A stretch of 64,000 nucleotides of DNA, taken from contig CAVQVR010000019.1 of NCBI GenBank assembly GCA_963717195.1, forward strand, positions 62,001 through 126,000, written 5' to 3'. Below the pieces are notes generated by a model that did no database searches, was not told the DNA's origin, and worked only from the letters and a program-made list of their open reading frames with translations. How positions within the stretch are numbered: position 1 is the first letter of the stretch; every line of letters begins with the position of its first letter. This document shows, piece by piece, positions 27,082 to 35,243 of this stretch. The DNA comes from JACDAE01 sp963717195. GTDB taxonomy: Bacteria > Chloroflexota > Ktedonobacteria > Ktedonobacterales > Ktedonobacteraceae. The translations under genes and the position numbers were made by a program.

Positions 27082-28113
27082 ATGGCGACCAGATCACGTG
27101 TTGAGGAAGTCCACATACTCTGGATAACGGCCGGATTGGGCTGCGACGGCGATACCGTCTCGATTACCGCAGCGACCCAGCCCAGCATTGAGGACATTTT
27201 ATTAGGAGCCATCCCCGGACTCCCAAAAGTTCATCTCCATAACCCCGTACTCGCCTTTGAACTTGGCGGCGACAGCTTCATGACATGGTGGTATAAAGCT
27301 GAGCGTGGTGAACTGGATCCCTTTGTGCTTGTTGTCGAAGGCTCGATTCCAAACGAGAAGATCAAAAGTGAAGGCTATTGGGCTGCTCTCGGCACCGACC
27401 CGGTCACAAATCAACCGATTACGACCAATGAGTGGATAGATCGTTTAGCGCCAAAAGCCCTGGCCGTGGTGGCTATCGGCACCTGCGCAACCTATGGCGG
27501 CATCCACGCCATGCAAGGCAACCCCACTGGCGCAATGGGACTCCTTGACTACCTTGGCTGGAACTGGCAGACCCCCGCCGGTATTCCGATTGTCTGCGTC
27601 CCTGGATGTCCTGTGCAGCCAGACAATTTTATGGAAACCCTTCTCTATTTGCTTTACCAGGTCGCGGGCATGTCCCCCATGATTCCCCTGGATGACGCCC
27701 ATCGACCGACCTGGCTCTTCGGCAATACAGTGCATGAGGGATGTGATCGTGCAGGCTACTACGAAATAGGCGATTTTGCTACTACATATGATTCTCCTAA
27801 GTGTCTTGTGAAACTGGGATGCTGGGGGCCTGTCGTCCAGTGCAATGTGCCCAAGCGCGGATGGATGGCAGGCATAGGTGGTTGCCCCAACGTTGGTGGT
27901 ATCTGTATCGGCTGCACGATGCCTGGATTCCCCGACAAGTTTATGCCTTTTATGGATGAACCTCCCGGTGCCAAGGTCTCGTCGAGTATCATCGGTGTAT
28001 ATGGTGCGGCTATTAGAAGGCTGCGCAAGTTGACGCAAAGTACTGTCAACAAGGAACCATCCTGGCGGCATACGGGTAAAGAATTAACGACTGGCTATCA
28101 GCGGAATTGGTGA
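27082..28113 (+). CDS. hhyS: [NiFe]-hydrogenase small subunit, group 1h type
   Basis: 343 residues carrying the electron-relay iron-sulfur clusters of an uptake hydrogenase. The proximal-cluster start is GLGCDGDTVS, where the CxxC of standard enzymes is replaced by C21-D-G-D, as in actinobacterial-type (group 1h) oxygen-insensitive hydrogenases. Further ligands are in GTCATYGG, VPGCPVQPDN, HEGCDRAGYY and the C-terminal CWGPVVQC...GGCPNVGGICIGCTMPGFPDKF. There is no Tat signal, so it is cytoplasmic-facing like other group 1h enzymes. It probably scavenges atmospheric hydrogen during starvation or sporulation. GAGGAGG precedes the ATG. It is the first gene of the operon. Confidence 0.93.
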   Translation: MATRSRVEEVHILWITAGLGCDGDTVSITAATQPSIEDILLGAIPGLPKVHLHNPVLAFELGGDSFMTWWYKAERGELDPFVLVVEGSIPNEKIKSEGYWAALGTDPVTNQPITTNEWIDRLAPKALAVVAIGTCATYGGIHAMQGNPTGAMGLLDYLGWNWQTPAGIPIVCVPGCPVQPDNFMETLLYLLYQVAGMSPMIPLDDAHRPTWLFGNTVHEGCDRAGYYEIGDFATTYDSPKCLVKLGCWGPVVQCNVPKRGWMAGIGGCPNVGGICIGCTMPGFPDKFMPFMDEPPGAKVSSSIIGVYGAAIRRLRKLTQSTVNKEPSWRHTGKELTTGYQRNW

Positions 28114-28166
28114 ACCTGGTATGTAACGCATCTATGTAGAGCGCCTCAAGCAAAGGAGTTAGTTTC

Positions 28167-29957
28167 ATGGCGACACAGGTCAGGCGAGAAGATTTTAAAA
28201 ACCCACCCCCACAGTTGGTAGAGATGTCATGGGATCCAATAACACGTATTGTTGGTAGCCTGGGCATTTATACGAAGATTGACTTCCAGAATCGCAAAGT
28301 GGCGGAATGCCATAGTACTTCTTCTATCTTCCGTGGTTACAGCCTTTTTATGCAAGGCAAAGATCCGCGCGACTCTCACTTCATCACCAGCCGCATCTGT
28401 GGTATCTGCGGCGATAATCATGCAACCTGCTCGGTCTACGCACAGAATATGGCGTACGGAGTCAAACCTCCACCTCTGGGCGAATGGGTTCTCAATCTAG
28501 GCGAGGCTGCCGAGTACATGTTCGACCATAACATCTTTCAGGAGAACCTGGTCGCTGTCGACTACTGCGAGCAGATGGTGAAGGAGACCAATCCAGGTGT
28601 GCTGGAGCTGGCAAATAAAACCGAGTCTCCGCATGCCCGCGAACATGGCTATCGCACCATTGGCGATATTATGCGGGCATTCAACCCTTTCACAGGCGAA
28701 CTCTATCTCGAAGGACTCCAGGTGAGCCGCTATACGCGCGAGAAATTCTGTTTGATGGAGGGACGTCACGTCCATCCCTCAACTCTCTATCCAGGTGGCG
28801 TTGGCACCGTTGCTACCGTTCAGCTCTTCACCGATTACCTCGTGCGCCTGATGAAGTATGTCGAATTTATGAAGAAGATGGTGCCCCTGCACGATGATCT
28901 GTTCGATTTCTTTTACCAGGCGATGCCCGGCTACGAGATGGTTGGCTACAGACAGACGCTGCTTGGCTGTTGGGGATCGTTCCAGGATCCTGATGTGTGC
29001 GACTACGATTACCGCACCATGAATAAATGGGGCAATGCGATGTTCGTTACACCCGGTGTTGTTGTGGACGATGAACTGGTCACGACGAACCTGGTGGATA
29101 TTAATCTGGGCATTCGCATTCTGCTGGGGAGTTCTTACTACGATGATTGGCAGAACGAAAGGACGTTTGTTGATCGCGATCCACTCGGCAATCCCGTCGA
29201 CAAACGCCATCCCTGGAATCAGACGACGATCCCGAAGCCACAGAAACGCGATTTCAATGGCAACTATAGCTGGACCATGTCCCCGCGCTGGTATGATAAA
29301 CGCACAGACAAATACCTGGCGCTGGACACGGGTGGTGGTGCTATTGCTCGTCTGTGGACAACGGCCCAGGCTGGCCTGGTAGACCTGGGTGGTTATATCA
29401 AGGCTACGGGTCATAGCGTGAAGATTCGCTTGCCCAAGTCCGCTACAAAGCCAGAGGTAGAGTTCGAGTGGAAGATTCCGCAGTGGAGCAACGCTATCGA
29501 GCGTAACCGTGCACGAACCTACTTCCAGGCCTACTCCGCAGCTGTCGCTCTCCATTGTATCGATAAAGCGCTGGCTGAGATCAATGCTGGTCATACCAGA
29601 ACGTGGAGTGATTTTACGGTGCCGAAGGAGGCTATTGGCTGCGGATTCCACGAAGCCGTGCGTGGTGTTCTTTCGCATCACATGGTCATTGAGAACGGCA
29701 AGATCGCTAACTATCATCCCTATCCGCCGACACCCTGGAACGGTAGTGTACGCGACATTTATGGTACACCTGGCCCATACGAGGATGCCGTGCAGAACAC
29801 GCCCATTTTCGAGGAGAATGGACCGGATAAATTCAAGGGCATCGACATCATGCGTGCGGTACGTAGCTTTGATCCCTGCCTGCCATGTGGTGTCCACATG
29901 TACCTGGGTGAAGGGAAAGAGCTTCAAGTCACACACTCACCGACATTTGGCGTGTAG
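28167..29957 (+). CDS. hhyL: [NiFe]-hydrogenase large subunit, group 1h type
   Basis: 596 residues holding the Ni-Fe active site. The L1 motif RICGICGDNHATCS has C78 and C81; the L2 motif DPCLPCGVH has C571 and C574 and ends at H577. It is followed by a 19-residue tail that the operon's endopeptidase should remove after Ni insertion. It follows the small subunit by 53 bases with an AAAGGAG site. Length and motifs match group 1h. The TAG stop is followed by a long hairpin. Confidence 0.95.
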   Translation: MATQVRREDFKNPPPQLVEMSWDPITRIVGSLGIYTKIDFQNRKVAECHSTSSIFRGYSLFMQGKDPRDSHFITSRICGICGDNHATCSVYAQNMAYGVKPPPLGEWVLNLGEAAEYMFDHNIFQENLVAVDYCEQMVKETNPGVLELANKTESPHAREHGYRTIGDIMRAFNPFTGELYLEGLQVSRYTREKFCLMEGRHVHPSTLYPGGVGTVATVQLFTDYLVRLMKYVEFMKKMVPLHDDLFDFFYQAMPGYEMVGYRQTLLGCWGSFQDPDVCDYDYRTMNKWGNAMFVTPGVVVDDELVTTNLVDINLGIRILLGSSYYDDWQNERTFVDRDPLGNPVDKRHPWNQTTIPKPQKRDFNGNYSWTMSPRWYDKRTDKYLALDTGGGAIARLWTTAQAGLVDLGGYIKATGHSVKIRLPKSATKPEVEFEWKIPQWSNAIERNRARTYFQAYSAAVALHCIDKALAEINAGHTRTWSDFTVPKEAIGCGFHEAVRGVLSHHMVIENGKIANYHPYPPTPWNGSVRDIYGTPGPYEDAVQNTPIFEENGPDKFKGIDIMRAVRSFDPCLPCGVHMYLGEGKELQVTHSPTFGV

Positions 29958-29970
29958 CACGGGAAGCGCG

Positions 29971-30075
29971 AACGGGCTTATAAATCGCGCCCGTACACCA
30001 TCGGGACCATGTGCCTGGTCTGGGAGCAACGTCGCGCCGGGCATGGTGTACGGGTGCCATTTATAAACCCGTGTC
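29971..30075. repeat. GTAGGGGC-family related hairpin
   Basis: The arms contain CGGGCTTATAAATCGCGCCCG (inverse of the type A unit) and GTACACCAT / ATGGTGTAC. Right and left arms differ at a few bases. Located between the large subunit and the NifU-like gene. Confidence 0.75.
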
Positions 30076-30140
30076 GGGGTATCAATTGATGATTGACAGC
30101 GGTCGGCTCGCAATACGCGGGAACGAGGAGATGAGAGAGT

Positions 30141-31082
30141 ATGCACGAAGATATGCAGGCGCAGCAGCGCATCGCAGGACGTATCGAAACGCTCATCCAG
30201 GAGGTTGAGGAGTTCACTGATGCTCATACCCGAGCAGTTACTGGGGAGCTTGTTCAGTCCCTGCTCGATATGTACGGCGAAGGGCTGGCACGCATATTTG
30301 AACTTATTACTCAAGTAGAAGCGCCTGACTATAAGCTCATTGAGACGTTGGCAAATGATGATCTGATCAGTTCTCTGCTTCTGCTTCATGGGTTGCATCC
30401 AATAGACATCGAGACGCGGATCATCCAGGCGCTGGATGGAGTACGCCCATACCTCAAATCGCATGGTGGCAATGTCGAGTTCGTCGGTATTGAAGATGGC
30501 GTGGCTCATTTGCGCCTGGAAGGGAGTTGTCATGGCTGTCCTTCCTCAACGATGACCCTTAAACTGACCATCGAGGAGGCCATCTACAAAGCGGCCCCAG
30601 ACCTGGACAGGCTCGAAGTGGAGGGCGTTGCTGATCCCCCACGTCAACCAGGACGAACTGGCATCCCTGTGACATTCGTTCCTTCTCGTCGGCAGAAAGA
30701 TGACGCAAACTCTGCTTCTAAATCTGCTTCTAAGGAGGAAGGCAATGGATGGAATATAGTGCCCGGGCTAGAAGCACTTCCTGCTGGAGAACTCAAGGCG
30801 ATCACCATAGCACAGGAGTCGCTTATTTTCTGTCAGATTGAGGGCACCTATTACGCCTACTATAATCGCTGCTCCAGTTGCCAGACACCACTCGAAGATA
30901 GCAGGTTGGATGGTACTATCCTTGTATGTGCTTCTTGCGACCAACAATATGACGTGTACCACGCGGGAAGAAGCGTGGATGCTTCCACTTTTTTCCTTGA
31001 GCCGGTCCCATTGCTTGTAGAGGATGGTAAAGTGAAAGTAGCGTTGGGTGATAGTGCGGTTCTGTCCGCTCATGCAAGGTAA
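30141..31082 (+). CDS. NifU-like domain plus four-cysteine ferredoxin-type domain
   Basis: 313 residues. Residues 1-85 are helical and unknown. Residues 88-165 are a NifU C-terminal domain (VRPYLKSHGGNVEFVG, C130-H-G-C133), which binds or delivers an iron-sulfur cluster. After an Ala/Ser/Lys linker, residues 205-305 resemble a Rieske fold, but the ligands are C244-S-S-C247 and C263-A-S-C266 instead of CxH/CxxH, so a rubredoxin-type iron, zinc or unusual cluster is expected. Such NifU/Rieske-like proteins sit in group 1h hydrogenase operons and may pass electrons or assemble clusters. The upstream spacer is a hairpin repeat. Confidence 0.8.
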   Translation: MHEDMQAQQRIAGRIETLIQEVEEFTDAHTRAVTGELVQSLLDMYGEGLARIFELITQVEAPDYKLIETLANDDLISSLLLLHGLHPIDIETRIIQALDGVRPYLKSHGGNVEFVGIEDGVAHLRLEGSCHGCPSSTMTLKLTIEEAIYKAAPDLDRLEVEGVADPPRQPGRTGIPVTFVPSRRQKDDANSASKSASKEEGNGWNIVPGLEALPAGELKAITIAQESLIFCQIEGTYYAYYNRCSSCQTPLEDSRLDGTILVCASCDQQYDVYHAGRSVDASTFFLEPVPLLVEDGKVKVALGDSAVLSAHAR

Positions 31083-31095
31083 GAGGCGTGCAACT

Positions 31096-31779
31096 ATGTC
31101 TACATCTTTCCCTTTAGATGATCGTGGGAGTCGTTCTGCGGCACCAGTCGGTGCGTTACGCCGTTTTACCCAGAAGCGTGAGCCAGTGCAAGCACCTGCA
31201 AAAATGGAGCATTGTGAACTGTGCAGCGAGCCTATTCCCAAAGAGCATCGCCATTTGCTGGATCTCTCCAGCCGGGCGTTGATCTGCTCATGTCAGGCAT
31301 GTTCAATCCTCTTCAACGACGAGGGAGCTGGTGGCAAAAAATACCGATTGGTGCCGCGCCGTTATTTATCTCTCACCGCTTTTCAGATGACGGATCAGCA
31401 GTGGGATGAACTGATGATCCCGGTCAATATGGCCTTCATCTTTCGCAGTTCTGGATCAAAGCATGTCATGGTTTTTTATCCCAGCCCAGCGGGAGCTACG
31501 GAATCCCTGCTCGATCTCGAAGGATGGGAGACGCTTCTGCATACTAACCCTGTTTTAAATGGTTTGGAAGCTGATGTTGAGGCACTCCTGATCAATCGGG
31601 TGCAAAACGCGAGCGAACATTATATCGTCCCGATTGATGCATGCTACCAGCTTGTCGGACTGATTCGCATGACATGGAAAGGACTGAGCGGTGGTGTGGA
31701 GGCCAGGGAAGCCATCGCCCAATTTTTTGAGGAGATACGCGCAAAGTCTCAACCTGTGAGAGGAGATCAAGATGCCTGA
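31096..31779 (+). CDS. DUF5947 hydrogenase-cluster protein
   Basis: 227 residues from the ATG at 31096 (AAGAGG site). The family pattern is clear: CELCSEPIPKEHRHLL (possible zinc or metal knuckle with the following CSCQACSILF), YPSPAGATESLLDL, DVEALLINR, VPIDACYQLVGLIR and WKGLSGG. It is known only from group 1h hydrogenase operons and of unknown role; the conserved Cys/His set suggests metal handling. It overlaps the next gene by 8 bases. Confidence 0.8.
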   Translation: MSTSFPLDDRGSRSAAPVGALRRFTQKREPVQAPAKMEHCELCSEPIPKEHRHLLDLSSRALICSCQACSILFNDEGAGGKKYRLVPRRYLSLTAFQMTDQQWDELMIPVNMAFIFRSSGSKHVMVFYPSPAGATESLLDLEGWETLLHTNPVLNGLEADVEALLINRVQNASEHYIVPIDACYQLVGLIRMTWKGLSGGVEAREAIAQFFEEIRAKSQPVRGDQDA

Positions 31780-32422
31780 CCTGAGCTTCGAGGTTATTAG
31801 TGCTGAGGTTCCGCCCTTTGCAGCGGTTCCGACGCTCATCTTCAAACTGCGCGTCACGAATGCTGATGAACAGGAGCGCATCCATAGCGTCACCTTGCGC
31901 AGTCAGGTACAGCTCGCGGTCACACGCCGCCGCTACAGTCCTGAAGCGCAGGCGCAATTGTTGGAGGTCTTTGGAGAACCTGAACGCTGGGGCGAAACAT
32001 TGCGCACTCTTCTGTGGACACACGTGAATGCTGTCGTCCCACAGTTCTCAGGCAGCGTTATCGTCGATCTCCCTATTGCCTGTACGTATGACTTCGAGGT
32101 CGTCGCGACAAAGTACTTCAACGCTCTGGGTGATGGCGAGATACCGTTGCTGTTCCTGTTTAGTGGAACGGTCTTCTATGAGAATGAAGAAGGAAATTTA
32201 CAGGCCGGGCAGATTTCCTGGACGAAAGAGGCATCCTATCGTTTCCCGGTCACTGTCTGGCAAGAGATGATGGCGCGTTATTATCCCAATAGCACCTATA
32301 TTCGCCTGCACAAAGATGTCTTTGATCGCCTGTATCAATACAAAGCCACGCATGGTCTTCCAACCTGGGAGGATGTGATTGGGCGTCTCCTGCAAACCAA
32401 TGAGGAGGAGGTTTTATCATGA
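31772..32422 (+). CDS. DUF6084 hydrogenase-cluster protein
   Basis: 216 residues beginning MPDLSFEVISAEVPPF, a beta-rich protein with VTNADEQERIHSVTLRSQVQL and LWTHVNAVVPQFSGS. It matches the uncharacterised family that accompanies DUF5947 in group 1h hydrogenase operons. No catalytic motif is seen. Overlaps both neighbours (8 bases upstream, ATGA downstream), so it is translationally coupled. Confidence 0.78.
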   Translation: MPDLSFEVISAEVPPFAAVPTLIFKLRVTNADEQERIHSVTLRSQVQLAVTRRRYSPEAQAQLLEVFGEPERWGETLRTLLWTHVNAVVPQFSGSVIVDLPIACTYDFEVVATKYFNALGDGEIPLLFLFSGTVFYENEEGNLQAGQISWTKEASYRFPVTVWQEMMARYYPNSTYIRLHKDVFDRLYQYKATHGLPTWEDVIGRLLQTNEEEVLS

Positions 32423-33465
32423 AGATAGAGCAAGTAAGGGAGATCGCCAATGCTGTGCTCTACGAGGGCTACCTTCTCTACCCATATCGCCATTCAGCCA
32501 TCAAAAATCGTCAGCGCTGGACAATCGGCGTTGTGTATCCACGTGAGTATAGCGAAGCGAACGGCAGTATTGAACCCTGGACAATGCAAACAGAGTGCCT
32601 GGTGGCAGGACAGGGGAACGAGGACCTGTCGCTAAATATCCATATCAGGTTTCTGCATCTGCTTCTCCATACTACGACAAATGGTGCGCCTTCAACTGCT
32701 CAGAGCAATCCATCCTATACTGGCGAATGGAGCCTGGCGGGTAGTATGGCAAATGAGCCATTCGAGGAAGGCATCGAGCGTGAAATTAGCATTGTAGATT
32801 GCTCTCTGCGTGACTTGATCACCGGTGATCGGGTCATAGAGATCGATTTTCCCGGTCAGCGTCTAGTCGAAGATACGATTGATGCCGCAAGTTCAACCAT
32901 CGTGCGTGAGCAGTTGCCTGTGTCAGGGACCATCGTGCTGTCGGCAAAAGCCGTAGATAAGGATCTCTTCAAGCTTCGTGTGCACATTGAAAATCGGACG
33001 CCTGAAACGAGCGCATTGTCGAGCCGGCATAACGCAGTATTGCTCCAATCGTTTGTCTCCACGCATACTATTTTGCAGGTGCCGCAAGGCGCATTTATTT
33101 CACTGCTGGAGCCACCTGATGAGTTACAAGCACCCGTCCAGGCATGCCAAAATCTGCATACCTGGCCTGTGCTGGTGGGTAATGAGGGCGAAAGAGACGT
33201 GTTGCTATCGTCGCCCATCATTTTGTATGACTATCCGCAAATTGCGCCCGAAAGCCCTGGAAATCTTTTCGACGGCACAGAGATCGATGAGATTCTGACG
33301 CTGCGTATTCTCACATTGACTGAAGAAGAGAAGGAACAGATGCGGCAGGGAGACAAACGCGCACGGGAGATACTGGAGCGCACAGAGGCAATGACGCCTG
33401 AACAATTTATGCAACTTCACGGCACCATTCGCAGCATGCGCCCGATCCCTGAAGGAGAGATATAA
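32419..33465 (+). CDS. Hydrogenase-operon protein of unknown function
   Basis: 348 residues, soluble, starting MKIEQVREIANAVLYEGYLLYPYRHSAIKN. The motif YPYRHSA-KN near the start is striking and probably conserved. The rest is beta-rich (DLITGDRVIEIDFPGQ, SFVSTHTILQVPQGAF). I cannot name a family. It is coupled to DUF6084 by an ATGA overlap and to the next gene by two bases, so it belongs to the same assembly or maturation function. Confidence 0.7.
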   Translation: MKIEQVREIANAVLYEGYLLYPYRHSAIKNRQRWTIGVVYPREYSEANGSIEPWTMQTECLVAGQGNEDLSLNIHIRFLHLLLHTTTNGAPSTAQSNPSYTGEWSLAGSMANEPFEEGIEREISIVDCSLRDLITGDRVIEIDFPGQRLVEDTIDAASSTIVREQLPVSGTIVLSAKAVDKDLFKLRVHIENRTPETSALSSRHNAVLLQSFVSTHTILQVPQGAFISLLEPPDELQAPVQACQNLHTWPVLVGNEGERDVLLSSPIILYDYPQIAPESPGNLFDGTEIDEILTLRILTLTEEEKEQMRQGDKRAREILERTEAMTPEQFMQLHGTIRSMRPIPEGEI

Positions 33466-33466
33466 A

Positions 33467-33799
33467 ATGGATAGCGCGAACAGGGGATATCCAGGTGAGG
33501 ACTATCCACCACCCACCTCTATAGTGATCGATGGGCGGGAGGTGAAAGCAGGCGATGCTGTACGCTTGCGACCGGGACGCCACAGACGACAGGGCACACT
33601 GACAGATGCTATGGATATGATGCTGGATGGGAAGACCGCACGCGTCGAGATCCTCCATCAGGATTTTGAGAATCGCATCTACCTGGTCGTGACGCTGGAT
33701 GATGATCCAGGGAGAGACCAGTGGGACGAACGGGTGATGCCCGGCCATCGTTTCTTTTTCTTTCCAGAAGAGATAGAGGTGCTGGAGGTTGCGCCATGA
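33467..33799 (+). CDS. Small hydrogenase-operon protein
   Basis: 110 residues with SIVIDGREVKAGDAVRLRPG and TARVEILHQDFENRIYLVVTLDD, then FFFFPEEIEVL. It looks like a small beta-barrel (KOW/SH3-like) accessory protein. It overlaps the endopeptidase gene by ATGA and has a GGAGA site. The family is unknown to me. Confidence 0.65.
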   Translation: MDSANRGYPGEDYPPPTSIVIDGREVKAGDAVRLRPGRHRRQGTLTDAMDMMLDGKTARVEILHQDFENRIYLVVTLDDDPGRDQWDERVMPGHRFFFFPEEIEVLEVAP

Positions 33800-34389
33800 G
33801 CCAGATGTTGCCCGTTGAGCATCCATCCAGCCGCATATTGATCGCGTGTATAGGCAACATCTTCTTAGGGGATGATGGATTTGGCGTTGAAGTGGCCCGA
33901 CGCTTGATGGACAGGAAGACCCGGTGCTATCCTGAAGGCGTGCAGGTTATTGATTTCGGTATTCGTGGCATGGAACTGGCATATACGCTACTTGATGATG
34001 GCTATGACACCCTTGTCCTGGTCGATGCGGTTCCACGAGGAGGCTCACCTGGGACCGTCTACTTGATCGAACCAGATCTTTCAGGTATCAGTCCTCAGCA
34101 AGGAGTGGAAGCGGGCAGAGTCGCGCTTGATAGTCATAGCATGGACCCGGTGAAAGTCCTCGCATTCGCTCACACTCTTGGCGCACGCCCGATTCGCACC
34201 TTACTGGTAGGTTGTGAACCATCAGCAACCCCTGAAAGCGAAGGCTACGAGGAGATGCAGATGGGCTTAAGCGAACCAGTACAGGCAGCTGTAGATGAGG
34301 CAATTAAGATGATCGATACACTTGTCGATCAACTCTTGTTAGTAAATGGGGTCTCCATCCCTCCGGGGAAAACCGCTGGAACAGGGTAG
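33796..34389 (+). CDS. Hydrogenase maturation endopeptidase (HupD/HycI family)
   Basis: 197 residues. Should cut the C-terminal tail of the large subunit after Ni insertion. Family marks are IACIGNIFLGDDGFGVEVARRL (metal-binding Asp/Glu), IDFGIRGMELAY, LVLVDAVPRGGSPGTVY, and a metal-binding His in LDSHSMDPVKVLAFAHTLG. The ATG at 33796 overlaps the preceding stop. The final codons (GTG in the protein) and the TAG stop lie inside the left arm of the hairpin repeat 34378-34480. Confidence 0.9.
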   Translation: MSQMLPVEHPSSRILIACIGNIFLGDDGFGVEVARRLMDRKTRCYPEGVQVIDFGIRGMELAYTLLDDGYDTLVLVDAVPRGGSPGTVYLIEPDLSGISPQQGVEAGRVALDSHSMDPVKVLAFAHTLGARPIRTLLVGCEPSATPESEGYEEMQMGLSEPVQAAVDEAIKMIDTLVDQLLLVNGVSIPPGKTAGTG

Positions 34390-34480
34390 GGGTGTCACCT
34401 TGCGTGCGCCCCGTTTTCCCGATGAATGGCGTCGCCAGGCCACCGGGGCACACGCAAGGGTGACACCCCTACCCTGTTCC
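34378..34480. repeat. GTAGGGGC-family hairpin, type B, spanning a stop codon
   Basis: Arms starting GGAACAGGGTAGGGGTGTCA are inverted with two differences. The left arm includes the last three codons and TAG stop of the endopeptidase gene. The same CACCTTGCGTGCGCCC core as inside hypF. Confidence 0.9.
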
Positions 34481-34530
34481 ACATAATGCACAGAGATCCA
34501 GTGAGATGATAGAGAGAAAGGAACAAACAC

Positions 34531-34638
34531 ATGTTAAAAGCACTTTTTGTTGTTATTGTCCTTGGTGTAGGAGGTGCATGGCTTATCAGCCAGATGCTGC
34601 CTGATATTCAACGCTATCTGAGAATTCGTTCGATGTAA
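34531..34638 (+). CDS. 35-residue membrane microprotein (DUF6893-like)
   Basis: ATG 34531 with GAAAGGAAC upstream, ending at TAA 34636. The product has one membrane helix (ALFVVIVLGVGGAWLISQML) and a basic tail (PDIQRYLRIRSM). Very short proteins of this plan, with the RYLRIR-type end, occur in group 1h hydrogenase operons. It may anchor or tune the complex at the membrane. Too short for ordinary gene calling. Confidence 0.75.
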   Translation: MLKALFVVIVLGVGGAWLISQMLPDIQRYLRIRSM

Positions 34639-34659
34639 TCTGTATACACAACGTTCAGG

Positions 34660-34694
34660 GTAGGGGCTCGAATATTTCGCGCCCGTCGTGCCCC
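34660..34694. repeat. GTAGGGGC-family repeat, single unit
   Basis: GTAGGGGCTCGAATATTTCG, then CGCCCGTCGTGCCCC. It lies between the microprotein and hypA. Confidence 0.65.
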
Positions 34695-34732
34695 AGAAAT
34701 AGCGCATACTAAGATCATGAACGAGGCCAGTT

Positions 34733-35086
34733 ATGCATGAACTTGCAATAGCCCAGAGCATTGTTGAGGCAATAGAAGCCAGAGCGCTTGAGTGCAACGC
34801 GACTCGAGTGAAGGAAGTACACCTCAAGATTGGTGAGGCAAGTGGCGTTGTTGCAGATTCGTTAGCGTTTTGCTTTGAGATGCTGACGAACGAGATACCG
34901 ATTTTAGCGGGCGCACAGTTGTCGATTGACACGTTGCCACATCGTGCGAGATGCCATCACTGCGAAAAAGAGTTTGCTATAGAGAACTATATCGCACAAT
35001 GTCCAACGTGCCATGAGTGGTCCACCGATGTTATTTCCGGTACCGAACTACAGATTATGAACATGGAGATCGAAACATCGGCGTAG
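34733..35086 (+). CDS. hypA: Hydrogenase nickel incorporation protein HypA
   Basis: 117 residues. Starts MHELAIAQSIVEAIEA (His2 binds nickel) and has the zinc site C-HH-C (CHHC) and CPTC. Works with HypB to deliver nickel to the large subunit. The usual HypA end (ISGTELQIMNMEIE) is followed by ETSA and TAG. The last codons and stop belong to the 36-base arm of the hairpin 35073-35175, so the C-terminal residues appear repeat-derived. Confidence 0.95.
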   Translation: MHELAIAQSIVEAIEARALECNATRVKEVHLKIGEASGVVADSLAFCFEMLTNEIPILAGAQLSIDTLPHRARCHHCEKEFAIENYIAQCPTCHEWSTDVISGTELQIMNMEIETSA

Positions 35087-35175
35087 GGGCGTGTCCTTGC
35101 GACCGCCCTGGCCAGGGATGGGATGGTGCTCGGTGACGTGGGCGGTCGCAAGGACACGCCCCTACGCCGATGTTT
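35073..35175. repeat. GTAGGGGC-family hairpin, type C, with arms reaching into hypA
   Basis: Perfect 36-base arms at 35073-35108 and 35140-35175, beginning AAACATCGGCGTAGGGGCGT. The first 11 bases are hypA coding sequence. Loop of 31 bases. Confidence 0.93.
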
Positions 35176-35243
35176 GTTCGCATTCTTTTGCTTTTGTATC
35201 AATCAATGCGTTAAAGACGCGCTCGTTAGAAAGAATGGCACCC

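Noticed and set aside
28779..29936. 385-residue minus-strand frame across the large subunit gene
   Set aside because: Pure antisense shadow of hhyL.
35091..35243. Extended N-terminus of HypB through the hairpin
   Set aside because: Would translate the hairpin arm; homologues start at MPKITIAQNI and the upstream start has no site of its own.
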